NCBI RefSeq assembly: GCF_016107305.1
Contig: NZ_RCVR01000019.1
Location: 46,376-110,375, forward strand
Direction of reading: 5' to 3'
From: Roseomonas sp. KE2513
GTDB taxonomy: Bacteria > Pseudomonadota > Alphaproteobacteria > Acetobacterales > Acetobacteraceae
Length of the DNA stretch: 64,000 nt
The notes under the pieces are model-generated. The model did not search any database, was not told the origin of the DNA, and worked only from the letters and a program-made list of their open reading frames with translations. Below are positions 18,624 to 28,022 of this stretch, in pieces. The stretch's first letter is position 1, and each line of letters starts with the position of its first letter. The position numbers and the translations under genes are program-made.

Positions 18624-19985
18624 TTATCCTGTGGAACCTGTGGCTTCCCGCACCGGATCCCCCTGCGGGTCGGGTTCGGGCAGCAGGGCCTCGATCGCGG
18701 CGGCCATCCGCTCGGGCAGCGCCCCGGCATCCGCCGCGATCCGGGCGGCGGCCGAGGTCATGGACCGGGCCCGGTCGGCATCCGTTAGCACGGCCGCCGC
18801 CGCCTCGGCCAGCACGGCGGCATCGGCCACCCGCAGGGCCGCGCCGGCGCCCACCATGCGCTCGGCGATGGCCGCGAAGTTCTCTGTATGCGGGCCGAGC
18901 AGCACCGGGCAGCCCAGCCGTGCCGCCTCCAACGGGTTCTGCCCCCCGTGCGGCACCAGCGAGCCACCGATCAGCGCCGCGCCCGCGAGGCGATAGAGCA
19001 GGCCCAGCTCCCCGATTGTGTCGGCGACGTAGAGCTCCGTGGCCGTGCCCGGCAGGGCGCCCGCGGAGCGCAGCGCGACCGCCTCCGCCCCGGTGGAGGG
19101 CGCCAGCTCGCGCGCCAGGGCCGGCCCGCGCTCCGGGTGTCGCGGGGCGAGGATCGTCAGCAGCCCCGGAAGGCGCGTACGCAGTTCGGCATGCGCCGCC
19201 GCCACCTGCGCCTCCTCTCCCGGATGGGTGCTCGCGGCCAGCAGCACCGGCCGCCCGCCGATGGCCGAACGCAACGCCGCGAGCGCCGGGCCGGGGGCGG
19301 GCAGGGGGCGGGCGGCGAATTTCAGGTTGCCCCAGGGCTGCGCCTCCGCCGCCCCCAGCACCCGCAGCCGTGCCGCATCCGCCTCGCTCTGGGCGATCAC
19401 CAGCCGGAAGGCGCCGAAGAGCCGCCGCGCCACCGCGGGCAGCCGCCCCCAGCCGCGCGCCGAGCCCGCCGAGAGCCGCGCGTTCACCAGCGCCATCGGC
19501 ACGCCGCGCGCCTCGGCCGCGAGAATGAGGTTCGGCCAGATCTCGCTCTCGATCAGCACCGCGGCGTCGGGCCGCCAGCCATCCAGGAAGCGGGCGACAT
19601 AGGCGGGCACGTCGAGCGGCACGAAGCGGTGCCGCAGCCGTGGGCGCAGCGCCGCCGGCAGCCGCGCCTCCAGCAGCCGGGCCGCGGTCAGCGTGCCGGT
19701 GGTCAGCAGGAAGTGCAGGTCCGGCCGCGCCTCGGCCAGGGCTTCCAGCAAGGGAAGGGCGGACTGGCTCTCGCCGACGCTCGCCCCGTGCAGCCAGAGC
19801 AGCGGCCCCGCCGGGCGGTCCGCGCCCTCGCCGCGCCGCTCGGGCAGGCGTGCCGCATCCTCCTTGCCCCGCCGGGCGCGATGGCCGAGCCAGAGCGGCA
19901 GGACCGCGGCGCCGAGGCGGGTCGCGCCGCGCCAGGCGGCCAACGGCAGGGCGGCGCGCCAGCCGCCGTCGGAGAGGTCGCTCAA
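18624..19985 (-). CDS. waaA: 3-deoxy-D-manno-octulosonic acid transferase
   Basis: Glycosyltransferase (GT30) that attaches Kdo to lipid A on the inner leaflet. It has 453 residues. Motifs are LWLHGASVGES, TTGTLTAARLL, FVPLDVPAYVARFLDGWRPDAAVLIESEIWPNL, PWGNLKF, ASTHPGEE and GGSLVPHGGQNPLEAARLGCPVLLGPHTENF. The start is most likely TTG at 19985, overlapping the upstream stop as TTGA, because no ATG or GTG suits the conserved N-terminus. Grouped with lpxK and the acyltransferase gene. Confidence 0.94.
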   Translation of the reverse strand: MSDLSDGGWRAALPLAAWRGATRLGAAVLPLWLGHRARRGKEDAARLPERRGEGADRPAGPLLWLHGASVGESQSALPLLEALAEARPDLHFLLTTGTLTAARLLEARLPAALRPRLRHRFVPLDVPAYVARFLDGWRPDAAVLIESEIWPNLILAAEARGVPMALVNARLSAGSARGWGRLPAVARRLFGAFRLVIAQSEADAARLRVLGAAEAQPWGNLKFAARPLPAPGPALAALRSAIGGRPVLLAASTHPGEEAQVAAAHAELRTRLPGLLTILAPRHPERGPALARELAPSTGAEAVALRSAGALPGTATELYVADTIGELGLLYRLAGAALIGGSLVPHGGQNPLEAARLGCPVLLGPHTENFAAIAERMVGAGAALRVADAAVLAEAAAAVLTDADRARSMTSAAARIAADAGALPERMAAAIEALLPEPDPQGDPVREATGSTG

Positions 19986-20815
19986 GCCGGCCGCGCCTCG
20001 TTCGGCAGGAGAGCGGCCCCGGCCGGAAGGGACGCCGCGAGCACGGGCGGCGCCCGGCCGGCGAGCGCCCGCGCCGCCGCCAGGGCGGCCTCCGCGCCGG
20101 TGCCGCGGCGGACGGCCTCGGCCCAGGCATCGGCCGCGTCGCAGGCCTCGGTCAGCAGGGTCTCCACCGCGGCGCGCCCGGCCTCGGCGGCCTCGGGCGG
20201 CACGGTGAAGGGTGGCAGCAGCACCATCAGCCCGCGCGCGAAGGGCAGGGGGATCACCCCCTTGTCCCAGGAGCGCAGGCGGATGCAGCGCGTGGTCGCG
20301 GCGCCATAGGTGAAGACCGGCGCGCCGGAGAGGGCGGCGAGCTGCCCCACCCCCGTCGCCGCCACGCGCCGCGGCCCACGCGGCCCGTCCGGCGTGATCG
20401 CGACCACGCCCCGCCCGCGCAGCACCCGCAGCATCGTCCGCAGCGCCGCACTGCCGCCCTTGGAGGAGCCGCCCTTGTCGCTGGAGCCGTGGATCGTCTC
20501 GAGCCCGAAGCGCGCGACGACGCCGCCGATGAAGACGCCGTCCCGGTGGCGGGAAACGAGGACCTGCGGGTGCTTGGGCGCCAGCGCCGGGATGCGACCG
20601 CGCATGGTCACCCAGAGGCCGGGGCCGAGGGTGATCCGCTCGTGCCAGAAGGCGAGGATGACCGGCCCCTCTGCCAGCCCACCCCGCAGCGCCTCGGTCG
20701 CGGCATCGGCGGCCAGCGTCCAGCGCGTCGTGCGGAAGGCGAAGGCGACGTAGAGCCCCAGCAGCCGGGCGGCCAGGGAGAGGAAGCGCGGATGGCGCGT
20801 CAGCCGTTTGAGCAT
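19982..20815 (-). CDS. DUF374 lysophospholipid acyltransferase family protein
   Basis: A 277-residue acyltransferase-fold protein. Relatives of this family add fatty acids in lipid A or phospholipid synthesis and usually sit beside waaA. Features are a membrane-associated N-terminus (FLSLAARLLGLYVAFAF), FWHERITLGP (NH-x4-D-like His region), LVSRHRDGVFIGGVVARFGLETIHGSS and TPDGPRGPRR. The start is ATG 20815 (MLKRLTRHP). Its stop overlaps the waaA start. Confidence 0.88.
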   Translation of the reverse strand: MLKRLTRHPRFLSLAARLLGLYVAFAFRTTRWTLAADAATEALRGGLAEGPVILAFWHERITLGPGLWVTMRGRIPALAPKHPQVLVSRHRDGVFIGGVVARFGLETIHGSSDKGGSSKGGSAALRTMLRVLRGRGVVAITPDGPRGPRRVAATGVGQLAALSGAPVFTYGAATTRCIRLRSWDKGVIPLPFARGLMVLLPPFTVPPEAAEAGRAAVETLLTEACDAADAWAEAVRRGTGAEAALAAARALAGRAPPVLAASLPAGAALLPNEARPA

Positions 20816-20888
20816 GAGGTACGGGCCATGGCGAGGCGCGCCCCTAGCACGCGGCCGCGCGGACGTCACGCCGGGGCGAAGGCGGGCC

Positions 20889-21314
20889 CTAGAGCAGCCC
20901 GAGATCGAGCAGGGCGCGGCGCAGCTTCGGCGGCAGGTCCTCGATTCCCTCTGTCCCCACCTCGCCAACCGCGAGGTCGGGCGGGGCCGCCGCGGCCTCA
21001 AGGTAGCGCCAGCCCTGGAAGGGCTTCATCGGGCGCGGATGCACCTCCACCAGCCCGGGCTCCAGCACGAGCGCTGTGGCGGCGGTGCCGTCCGCCCGCT
21101 GAACCGGCTCGATCGCGACAATCCGTTGCCGAACCCGCAGCACGCCCGCCACCACCCAGTAGATGGAACCGCCCTTGAGGATTTCGGGCGCGCGCTTCGG
21201 CGTCATGCGGGTGACGTGGCGCAGGCCCTCCGGGCCCCCGGCGCGCGCGGCCTGGCCGCGGCGCATCGCCTCCACGTCCTTCGGCCCCACGGCCAGCTTG
21301 ATGAGGTGCAGCAC
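20889..21314 (-). CDS. DUF1489 family protein
   Basis: A 141-residue conserved alphaproteobacterial protein of unknown function. It has the family pattern from the first residue: MLHLIKLAVGPKDVE, then RMTPKRAPEILKGGSIYWVV, RQRIVAIEP, LVLEPGLVEVHPRPMKPFQGWRYLEA and PPDL. The length is normal. In relatives it often sits near lipid A genes, as here. The role is not known. Confidence 0.88.
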   Translation of the reverse strand: MLHLIKLAVGPKDVEAMRRGQAARAGGPEGLRHVTRMTPKRAPEILKGGSIYWVVAGVLRVRQRIVAIEPVQRADGTAATALVLEPGLVEVHPRPMKPFQGWRYLEAAAAPPDLAVGEVGTEGIEDLPPKLRRALLDLGLL

Positions 21315-21381
21315 GCCCCGCGATCTGCGCCATCGGGGCCCTCACTGCAAGCGCGCCGCGTTCCGCCCGACAGGGCTCATT

Positions 21382-21398
21382 ATCCCTGGATTAGGGAT
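21382..21398. promoter_or_regulatory. short inverted repeat upstream of chemoreceptor gene
   Basis: ATCCCT-N5-AGGGAT is a perfect 6-bp inverted repeat between the divergent DUF1489 and chemoreceptor genes, about 40 bp before the receptor start. It may be an operator; nothing further supports it. Confidence 0.25.
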
Positions 21399-21435
21399 TC
21401 GGGCGTGAAATGGCGGCAATCCACAGCGGAGCCGT

Positions 21436-23760
21436 TTGCGGAACATGCGCGCTTTCCAGAACCTATCCGTCGCCCGAAAGCTCGGCGCGACGGCGGGCCT
21501 CGCCCTTCTCCTTCTTTCCGGGCTGGTCGGGATCGTTTGGACCGAGCTGCGGGAGATGAACGACCAGCAGGTCGGCATGACCACCGCCTCCAACGTCGTC
21601 TCCCTCGTGGAGCAGGCGGGGGCGAGCGCGGGCCGGGCTCCGGTCGCGGAGTCCGACCTCAGCACCGCCCAGAGCCTCCCCGCGGCGCAGAAGGCCGCGG
21701 AGGAGGGGCAGGCCGCCCTGGCCGCCGCCGCCGAGCTGGCCGAGAAGGCCGCCGCCCTGACCGCCCTGCCCGCGGCGCGGGATGCCGCCCGGGCCGCCAT
21801 CCCGCCCATCCAAGCCTATGGCGCCGCCATCTCGCGCATGCTGGCGGCCCGCACCCGCATGATCGAGGCGCGCGACGAGCGGCTCTACCGGGTGAACGGC
21901 GAGTTCGACCAGGGCATGGAGGCCGTGCTCGGCGCCCTCGAGTTCGAGGTGCCGGACCGCAGCCAGATGGACGAGATCCGCGCCCGCGTGATCACCTTCA
22001 GCAACGGCGTGAACGAGGCGCGGCTGGCTGTGCAGCGCTACCTCGTGACCGGCGAGGACGCGCAGGCCCGGCGCACCCGGCGGGCGCTGGCGCAGCAGCG
22101 CGTGCACCTGCGCGGCGTGCAGTCCTTCTCCCTCTCCCCCCGCCTGAAGGAGGACGTGGAACGCATCGCAGCCCTGGCCACCAACCTGTCCGAGGCCTCC
22201 GAGACCATCCTCCAGACCGTCGCCGACCTCGCGAAGATCCGTAAGGAGGAGGCCGAGCCCGCGAGCAAGGCCGCCCGCGAGGCGCTGGCGGAGGCGAGTC
22301 GCCTCCTGCACGAGGACCAGGTCGAGCGCCGCGCCCTCATGGAAGGCGCGATGGGCAGTGTGGAGAGCTTCACCCTCCTGATCGGCGGCACCGTGGCGCT
22401 GATCCTGCTGATCTCCTCCTGGGCCAGCGCGCGGGCGATCGGCGCGCCCCTGCGCCGGGCCGCGGTGCGGGTGCGGGCCATCGCCTCGGGCGACACCTCG
22501 CCCCCGACACCGGCCGAGATCACCGACGGCACCCGGCGCGACGAGACCGGCCGCATCACCGCCGCCCTCGAGGAACTGCGCGGCACGGTCGGCCGCGCCT
22601 TCGGCCAGGCTCAGATGATCGAGCAGATGCCACTCGGCCTGATGGCCGCCGATCCCTCGCTCCACGTCACTCATGTGAACGCCGAGATGGGCGCGGTGCT
22701 CGCCCGCCTCGGGATCGAGGGGCCGGTGCTCGGCCAGTCGATCGACGCCCTGCCGATCAGGGGCCTGGCCGAGCTTCGCGCCGTGCTGACCGACCCCGCG
22801 GCGCTGCCGCACCGCGCCCGGCTGCGCGCCGGCTCGGAGGTGGTGGACCTGCAGGCCTCCGCCATCCGCGACGGCCGCGGTGCCTATGCCGGCCCGATGC
22901 TGACCTGGCGCCTGGCGACCGAGGAGGCCCGTCTGGCCGACACCTTCGAGGCCGAGGTGGGCGCCGTGGTGGAGAGTCTGGCGGGCGAGGTCGAGTCGCT
23001 CCGCCGCGCCGCCGGCGGCGTGCACGAGACCGCCGGCCGCTCCGGCCGGGAGGCCGCCGAGGTGGCCGAGGTGGCTGCCCGCGCCAGCGGCGAGGTGGGG
23101 GCCGTCGCCGCCGCCGCCGAGGAGATGGCCGCCTCCATCACCGAGATCACCCGCCGGGTGGCCGAGGCCGCGGAGGTCGCCGCCCAGGCGGTGTCCGAGG
23201 CGCGGGCGACCGACGGCACGGTGCGCGGCCTGTCCGACAGCGCGGCCCGGATCGGGGACGTGGTGCGGCTGATCGGCGACATCGCGGGGCAGACGAATCT
23301 GCTGGCGCTGAACGCCACGATCGAGGCCGCGCGCGCCGGTGAAGCGGGCCGCGGCTTCGCGGTGGTGGCGAGCGAGGTGAAGACCCTGGCCGCCCAGACC
23401 GCCAAGGCGACCGAGGAAATCTCTACCCAGATCCAGCAGATGCAGGCGGCGACGGCCGGCGCGGTCGAGGCCATCCGCGGCATCGGCGCGACGGTGGAGC
23501 GCACCAGCGGCATCGCGACCGCGATCGCCGCCGCGGTGGAGGAGCAGGGCGCGACCACCCGCGAGATCGCCCGCAGCGCCACCGAGGTGGCCGGGGGGAC
23601 GGATCGGGTGAACCATGCCATCGCCGGGGTTCGCGCCGCTGCCGAGGAGACGGGGAGCGCGGCCGGGGCCATGCTGACCGCGACCGAAACCCTGGCCAGC
23701 CAGACCGCCATCCTGCGCGAGAAGTCCGAGGGCTTCCTCCGGGGGGTGCGCGCGGCCTGA
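21436..23760 (+). CDS. methyl-accepting chemotaxis protein, membrane-bound, with HAMP-like and PAS-like segments
   Basis: A 774-residue chemoreceptor. It has an N-terminal membrane helix (about 17-37), a long all-alpha periplasmic region of about 260 residues, and a second helix ([20 protein letters not shown], about 311-330). A HAMP-like stretch ([22 protein letters not shown]) and a PAS-like domain starting [21 protein letters not shown] follow. The signalling domain carries the conserved tip [21 protein letters not shown] and [22 protein letters not shown]. The start is TTG 21436 or, equally plausibly, ATG 21445 (MRAFQNL). It stands alone, about 29 kb from the chemosensory operon. Ligand unknown. 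Confidence 0.92.
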   Translation: MRNMRAFQNLSVARKLGATAGLALLLLSGLVGIVWTELREMNDQQVGMTTASNVVSLVEQAGASAGRAPVAESDLSTAQSLPAAQKAAEEGQAALAAAAELAEKAAALTALPAARDAARAAIPPIQAYGAAISRMLAARTRMIEARDERLYRVNGEFDQGMEAVLGALEFEVPDRSQMDEIRARVITFSNGVNEARLAVQRYLVTGEDAQARRTRRALAQQRVHLRGVQSFSLSPRLKEDVERIAALATNLSEASETILQTVADLAKIRKEEAEPASKAAREALAEASRLLHEDQVERRALMEGAMGSVESFTLLIGGTVALILLISSWASARAIGAPLRRAAVRVRAIASGDTSPPTPAEITDGTRRDETGRITAALEELRGTVGRAFGQAQMIEQMPLGLMAADPSLHVTHVNAEMGAVLARLGIEGPVLGQSIDALPIRGLAELRAVLTDPAALPHRARLRAGSEVVDLQASAIRDGRGAYAGPMLTWRLATEEARLADTFEAEVGAVVESLAGEVESLRRAAGGVHETAGRSGREAAEVAEVAARASGEVGAVAAAAEEMAASITEITRRVAEAAEVAAQAVSEARATDGTVRGLSDSAARIGDVVRLIGDIAGQTNLLALNATIEAARAGEAGRGFAVVASEVKTLAAQTAKATEEISTQIQQMQAATAGAVEAIRGIGATVERTSGIATAIAAAVEEQGATTREIARSATEVAGGTDRVNHAIAGVRAAAEETGSAAGAMLTATETLASQTAILREKSEGFLRGVRAA

Positions 23761-23773
23761 GAAGGGTGGCCGG

Positions 23774-23801
23774 TCCTCCCCCGCTTGCGCGCGGGGGAGG
23801 A
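23774..23801 (+). terminator. hairpin after chemoreceptor gene
   Basis: Perfect 11-bp stem TCCTCCCCCGC / GCGGGGGAGGA with a 6-nt loop, 14 bp after the receptor stop. A small GGGCC/GGCCC hairpin follows (23804-23819). No T-run, so termination would be factor-assisted or weak. Confidence 0.45.
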
Positions 23802-23856
23802 TCGGGCCATCTGCGGCCCGCCGTTCCCGGCAAGGGTGCCGGCGGAGGGTTTCTGG

Positions 23857-24864
23857 ATGAGTTATCGGATCGCCGTGGCCGCGGCCCCCGGGCAGATGGG
23901 GCGCGAGATCGTCAAGACATTGGCGGAGCGGGACTTTCCCACCGCCTCCTTCGCCGCCCTGGCCTCGGGCCGCGCCGTCGGCGGCGCCATGTCGCACGGC
24001 GATCGGAACCTGGTGGTGGAGGCGGTCGAGCGCCACGACTGGGCGGGGACCGACCTTCTCTTCATGGCTCCCGGCACGCCCGCGCCGGTGCTGCTGGCCC
24101 GCCGGGCCGTGGCGGCCGGCTGCACCGTGATCGACGCGACCGGCATGAGCGACCCTGACGCCCCCGTGGTGGTACCCGAGGTGAATCCCGGCGCGCTGGC
24201 CGGGAACCCGCGGATTGTCGCCAACCCTGTCGCCGGCGCCATCCTGATGGCGATGGCTCTCCATCCCCTGCAGGCGCTGGGCGGCCTCCTCCGGGTGGTC
24301 GCGACCTCGCTCCAGCCTGTCTCGGGCGCTGGGCGGGACGCCATGGACGAGCTGTTCAGCCAGACCCGCGGCGTCTTCGTGAACGACACGGCAAGCCCCG
24401 AGCAGTTCACCAAGCCGATTGCCTTCAACCTCATCCCCCATATCGGCGCCTTCGGCGAGGACGGCCGGACGGAGGAGGAGGAGGCCATCGCCGAGGACCT
24501 GCCGCGCCTGCTGGGCGGCGAGTTCCCTGTCACCGCCACCTGCGTGCGCGTGCCGGTCTTCATCGGCCAGTCCGTCGCGGTCCAGGCGGTGTTCGACCGG
24601 CCGATCGACGAGGCCGAGGCGCGGGAGGCCATTCGCGGCGCCCCCGGCCTTACCCTGCTCGACCGGCGGGATGACGGCGGCTACGTCACCCCGCTTGAGA
24701 CGGTGGGGGAGGACCCTGTCTTCGTCTCGCGACTCCGGGCGGACCGGGCCGTGCCGAACGCCCTCGCGCTCTGGTGCGCGGCGGATAACATGCGCAAGGG
24801 TGGGGCGCTGAACGCTGTGCAGATCGCCGAGGAACTGCACCGCCGGGGCGCGCTCGGCCGCTGA
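23857..24864 (+). CDS. aspartate-semialdehyde dehydrogenase homologue lacking catalytic residues
   Basis: A 335-residue protein that aligns by eye with Asd along its length: VVVPEVNPGAL, the SLQPVSGAGRDAMDELFSQTRG segment, and KPIAFNLIPHIGAFGEDG.T.EE (close to the alphaproteobacterial form). TCVRVPVFIG and the end WCAADNMRKGGALNAVQIAEEL also match. But the active-site NCST is replaced by VAGA (Ala126 where the nucleophilic Cys should be, after RIVANP). The catalytic His of FIGHS is Gln238 (FIGQS). The N-terminal nucleotide loop GATGxVG reads AAPGQMG. It therefore resembles an Asd-derived pseudoenzyme, comparable in concept to E. coli USG-1. ATG 23857 has ggagg upstream. It precedes the sdh operon by 133 bp. 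Confidence 0.85.
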   Translation: MSYRIAVAAAPGQMGREIVKTLAERDFPTASFAALASGRAVGGAMSHGDRNLVVEAVERHDWAGTDLLFMAPGTPAPVLLARRAVAAGCTVIDATGMSDPDAPVVVPEVNPGALAGNPRIVANPVAGAILMAMALHPLQALGGLLRVVATSLQPVSGAGRDAMDELFSQTRGVFVNDTASPEQFTKPIAFNLIPHIGAFGEDGRTEEEEAIAEDLPRLLGGEFPVTATCVRVPVFIGQSVAVQAVFDRPIDEAEAREAIRGAPGLTLLDRRDDGGYVTPLETVGEDPVFVSRLRADRAVPNALALWCAADNMRKGGALNAVQIAEELHRRGALGR

Positions 24865-24876
24865 AGCAGCCGCTAC

Positions 24877-24893
24877 TTGCGACCTGTTCGCAA
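24877..24893. promoter_or_regulatory. inverted repeat upstream of sdhC promoter
   Basis: TTGCGA-N5-TCGCAA is a perfect inverted repeat 19 bp upstream of the likely -35 box of sdhCDAB. It could be the operator of an unidentified regulator, or the tail of the preceding transcript. Confidence 0.4.
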
Positions 24894-24911
24894 TGCCTTG
24901 ATTCCGTGCGA

Positions 24912-24940
24912 TTGACGCTTCGCCGTGCCGCACCATAAAA
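24912..24940 (+). promoter_or_regulatory. likely sigma-70 promoter of sdhCDAB
   Basis: TTGACG (24912-24917) and CATAAA/ATAAAA (24934-24940) with 16-17 bp spacing, about 60 bp before the sdhC ATG. The AT-rich -10 stands out in this GC-rich sequence. Confidence 0.55.
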
Positions 24941-24997
24941 GCGGCGGCCGGTTGCCGAACTGTCACAGGCCCGGCCGCAACCCACGCAGGACGGCGC

Positions 24998-25450
24998 ATG
25001 GCAGAGAATCACCACGACGCGCGCGAGGCCACCATGGTGGGCCGCCGCACGGACGGCACCCTCGTCCGCCGGCCGCTTTCCCCGCATCTGCAGGTCTACG
25101 ACATGCTGCAGATGACCAGCGCCACCTCGATCATGCACCGGATCACCGGCAGCGCCTGGTCGGTGGGCCTGGTCTTCTTCGTGTGGTGGATCGTGGCTCT
25201 GGCCTCGGGCCCCTCCGCCTATGCCAACGTGCAGTGGTTCATGGGCAGCTTCATCGGCGTGATCCTGCTCTTCGGTCTCACCGCGGCGATCTGGTACCAC
25301 ACGCTGGCCGGCGTCCGGCACCTCTACTGGGATGCCGGCTACGGCTACGACATCCCCACCACCTATCGTACCGGCTGGGCCGTGATCATCGGCACCGGGG
25401 TGCTGACCGTGCTGACCTGGATCGTCGCCGCGATCGCCTGGGCGTCGTGA
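24998..25450 (+). CDS. sdhC: succinate dehydrogenase cytochrome b556 subunit
   Basis: Membrane anchor that binds heme b and quinone in complex II. It has 150 residues and three helices. SPHLQVYDM and SIMHRITGSAW (quinone-site Ser/Arg region) and the heme ligand His in HTLAGVRHLYWDAGYG are present. ATG 24998 follows caggacggcgc. First gene of sdhCDAB, 14 nt before sdhD. Confidence 0.94.
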   Translation: MAENHHDAREATMVGRRTDGTLVRRPLSPHLQVYDMLQMTSATSIMHRITGSAWSVGLVFFVWWIVALASGPSAYANVQWFMGSFIGVILLFGLTAAIWYHTLAGVRHLYWDAGYGYDIPTTYRTGWAVIIGTGVLTVLTWIVAAIAWAS

Positions 25451-25463
25451 GAGGGCCTGACCG

Positions 25464-25880
25464 ATGAGCGAGAACTACCCCTCCACCACCGCCCACCAGA
25501 CCCGCCTGCAGACGCCGCTCGGCCGCGTGCGCCAGAACGGCTCCGCCAAGAGCGGGACGCATCACTGGTGGATGCAGCGCGTCACCTCCATCGCGCTGCT
25601 GCCGCTGATGCTCTGGTTCATCATCGGCATCGCCTCCCATGCCGGCGCTCCTTACGAGGAGATCGCGCGCTGGGTTGGACGGCCGTTCAACGCCGTGCTC
25701 ATGCTGCTGCTGATCGGCATCGGCTTCTATCACACCGCTGGCGGCCTGCAGGTGGTGATCGAGGACTACATCCGCCCCGAGCGCAGCGCGATGGTGGCGG
25801 GCCTGCTCATCCGCGGCGCTTGCTGGGTCTTCGGCCTGCTCTGCGCCCTCTCGGTGCTGCGGCTGGCGGTGGCCGGCTGA
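25464..25880 (+). CDS. sdhD: succinate dehydrogenase membrane anchor subunit
   Basis: Second anchor subunit of complex II, 138 residues and three helices. The N-terminal block LQTPLGRVRQNGSAKSGTHHWW and the region GFYHTAGGLQVVIEDYI (heme/quinone side) are typical of alphaproteobacterial SdhD. It follows sdhC closely. Confidence 0.93.
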   Translation: MSENYPSTTAHQTRLQTPLGRVRQNGSAKSGTHHWWMQRVTSIALLPLMLWFIIGIASHAGAPYEEIARWVGRPFNAVLMLLLIGIGFYHTAGGLQVVIEDYIRPERSAMVAGLLIRGACWVFGLLCALSVLRLAVAG

Positions 25881-26045
25881 TGCGCCCCGCGCGGTGCCGG
25901 CCTGCCCCTCCGGGCACTCCCCACCGCGCGATGGCACCCTATATCGGTGATGAAGCCGGGCAGCCCACCGCCCGGCCCCGCCCCCGGCGGCGCCTTGTGG
26001 CCCTTGCCCCGTGGCGAGCGGCCTGGCCTGCCCTCGGGCAAGACA

Positions 26046-26120
26046 GAACCCGCGCCCAAGACGGCGCAGCGAACCGCGCCCGTAACGGCGCCATGAACCC
26101 CGCGCCGGCGACGGCGCCAT
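26046..26120. repeat. three imperfect ~25-bp tandem repeats in the sdhD-sdhA gap
   Basis: Three units beginning gaaccc/gaaccg and ending acggcgcagc or acggcgccat follow one another (26046-26070, 26071-26094, 26095-26120). They end 18 bp before the sdhA ATG. The rest of the 258-bp gap shows no gene. The repeats may arise by slippage; any regulatory effect is unknown. Confidence 0.6.
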
Positions 26121-26138
26121 GACCCACGAGAGCCAGCG

Positions 26139-27965
26139 ATGAACGCCATCAGCCAGCCGCCCCGCCCTGGGATCAACGGGGCAGCCTATCGCATCGTGGA
26201 CCACACCTATGACGTGGTGGTGGTCGGCGCCGGCGGCGCGGGCCTGCGCGCCACCTTCGGGATGGGCGAGGCCGGCCTCAAGACCGCCTGCATCACGAAG
26301 GTCTTCCCCACCCGCTCCCACACCGTGGCCGCCCAGGGCGGCGTCGGCGCGGCCCTTGGCAACATGGGCGAGGACGACTGGCGCTGGCACATGTACGACA
26401 CCGTGAAGGGGTCGGACTGGCTCGGCGACCAGGACGCCATCGAGTACATGTGCCGCGAGGCCATCCCGGCGATCATCGAGCTCGAGCACTACGGCGTGCC
26501 CTTCTCCCGCACGGAGGATGGCAAGATCTACCAGCGGCCCTTCGGCGGCCACATGCAGGACTACGGCAAGACGCCGGCCATGCGCGCCTGCGCCGCCGCC
26601 GACCGCACCGGCCACGCGATCCTGCACACGCTCTACCAGCAGTCGCTGAAGCACAACTGCGAGTTCTTCGTGGAGTACTTCGCCCTCGACCTCATCATGG
26701 ACGAGGAGGGCGCCTGCCGCGGCGTCATGGCCTGGTGCCTCGAGGACGGCTCCATCCACCGCTTCCGCGCCCAGACGGTCGTGATGGCGACCGGCGGCTA
26801 TGGCCGCGCCTACTTCTCCTGCACCTCCGCCCATACCTGCACGGGCGATGGCGGCGGCATGGTGCTGCGCGCCGGCCTGCCGCTGCAGGACAACGAGTTC
26901 GTGCAGTTCCACCCGACGGGCATCTATGGCTCCGGCTGCCTCGTGACGGAGGGTGCGCGTGGCGAGGGCGGCTACCTCACGAACTCCGAAGGCGAGCGCT
27001 TCATGGAGCGCTACGCGCCGACCGCGAAGGACCTCGCCTCCCGCGACGTCGTTTCCCGCGCGATGTCGATGGAGATCCGCGAGGGCCGTGGCGTCGGTCC
27101 GCAGAAGGATCACATCCACCTGCATCTCGAGCACCTCGGCGCCGAGCTGCTGCACGAGCGCCTGCCCGGCATCTCCGAGACGGCGAAGATCTTCGCCGGC
27201 GTGGACGTGACGAAGGAGCCGATCCCGATGCTCCCGACCGTCCACTACAACATGGGCGGCATCCCCACGAACATCCACTGCGAGGTGCTGCGCCCGACCG
27301 CGACCGATCAGGACGCGGTGGTGCCCGGCCTGATGGCAGTGGGCGAGGCGGCCTGCGTCTCTGTGCACGGCGCGAACCGCCTCGGCACCAACTCGCTGCT
27401 CGATCTCGTCGTCTTCGGCCGTGCCGCCGCTCACCGCGCGAAGGAGACCATCCGCTCCAGCGTCGCCCAGGCGCCGCTTCCCGCCGGCGCCGGCGAAAAC
27501 GCGCTGGCCCGCCTTGACCGCGTTCGCCACGCTAACGGCGGCACGCCGGTGGCCGAGCTGCGCGGGCGCATGCAGCGCACGATGCAGGAGCACGCCGCCG
27601 TCTTCCGCACCTCCGAGCTGCTGAAGGAGGGCGTGGAGAAGATGGAAAAGGTGGCGCAGGGCTACAGCGACATCCGCATCGCCGACCGCAGCCTCATCTG
27701 GAACAGCGACCTCGTCGAGGCGATGGAGCTGGACAACCTCATCGGCAACGCGCTGACGACGGTGGCCGGCGCCGAGGCCCGGCATGAGTCCCGCGGCGCC
27801 CACGCGCACGAGGACTACCCCGAGCGCGACGACCAGAACTGGATGAAGCACACGCTGGCCTGGGTGAACGACCAGTACAAGGTGCGGCTCGACTACCGCG
27901 ACGTGAAGATGCGGACCCTCACGAACGAGGTCCAGGTCTTCCCGCCCAAGGCCCGCGTCTACTAG
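26139..27965 (+). CDS. sdhA: succinate dehydrogenase flavoprotein subunit
   Basis: Catalytic subunit that oxidises succinate to fumarate using covalently bound FAD. It has 608 residues. The Rossmann start [13 protein letters not shown] and the covalent FAD histidine His61 in [11 protein letters not shown] are present. Other motifs are [23 protein letters not shown] (active-site His/Thr/Glu), [23 protein letters not shown] and [19 protein letters not shown]. Translation starts at ATG 26139 with gagagccagcg upstream. Confidence 0.97.
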   Translation: MNAISQPPRPGINGAAYRIVDHTYDVVVVGAGGAGLRATFGMGEAGLKTACITKVFPTRSHTVAAQGGVGAALGNMGEDDWRWHMYDTVKGSDWLGDQDAIEYMCREAIPAIIELEHYGVPFSRTEDGKIYQRPFGGHMQDYGKTPAMRACAAADRTGHAILHTLYQQSLKHNCEFFVEYFALDLIMDEEGACRGVMAWCLEDGSIHRFRAQTVVMATGGYGRAYFSCTSAHTCTGDGGGMVLRAGLPLQDNEFVQFHPTGIYGSGCLVTEGARGEGGYLTNSEGERFMERYAPTAKDLASRDVVSRAMSMEIREGRGVGPQKDHIHLHLEHLGAELLHERLPGISETAKIFAGVDVTKEPIPMLPTVHYNMGGIPTNIHCEVLRPTATDQDAVVPGLMAVGEAACVSVHGANRLGTNSLLDLVVFGRAAAHRAKETIRSSVAQAPLPAGAGENALARLDRVRHANGGTPVAELRGRMQRTMQEHAAVFRTSELLKEGVEKMEKVAQGYSDIRIADRSLIWNSDLVEAMELDNLIGNALTTVAGAEARHESRGAHAHEDYPERDDQNWMKHTLAWVNDQYKVRLDYRDVKMRTLTNEVQVFPPKARVY

Positions 27966-28022
27966 GGCATGGATCACCACGCCCCAGCCCCCTTGATCGC
28001 GCTCTAGGAAGCCCCGGAACCC

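Noticed and set aside
17617..20130. An 837-codon frame apparently fusing another protein to LpxK
   Set aside because: The N-terminal part is an out-of-frame reading of waaA. LpxK has a normal start at 18606.
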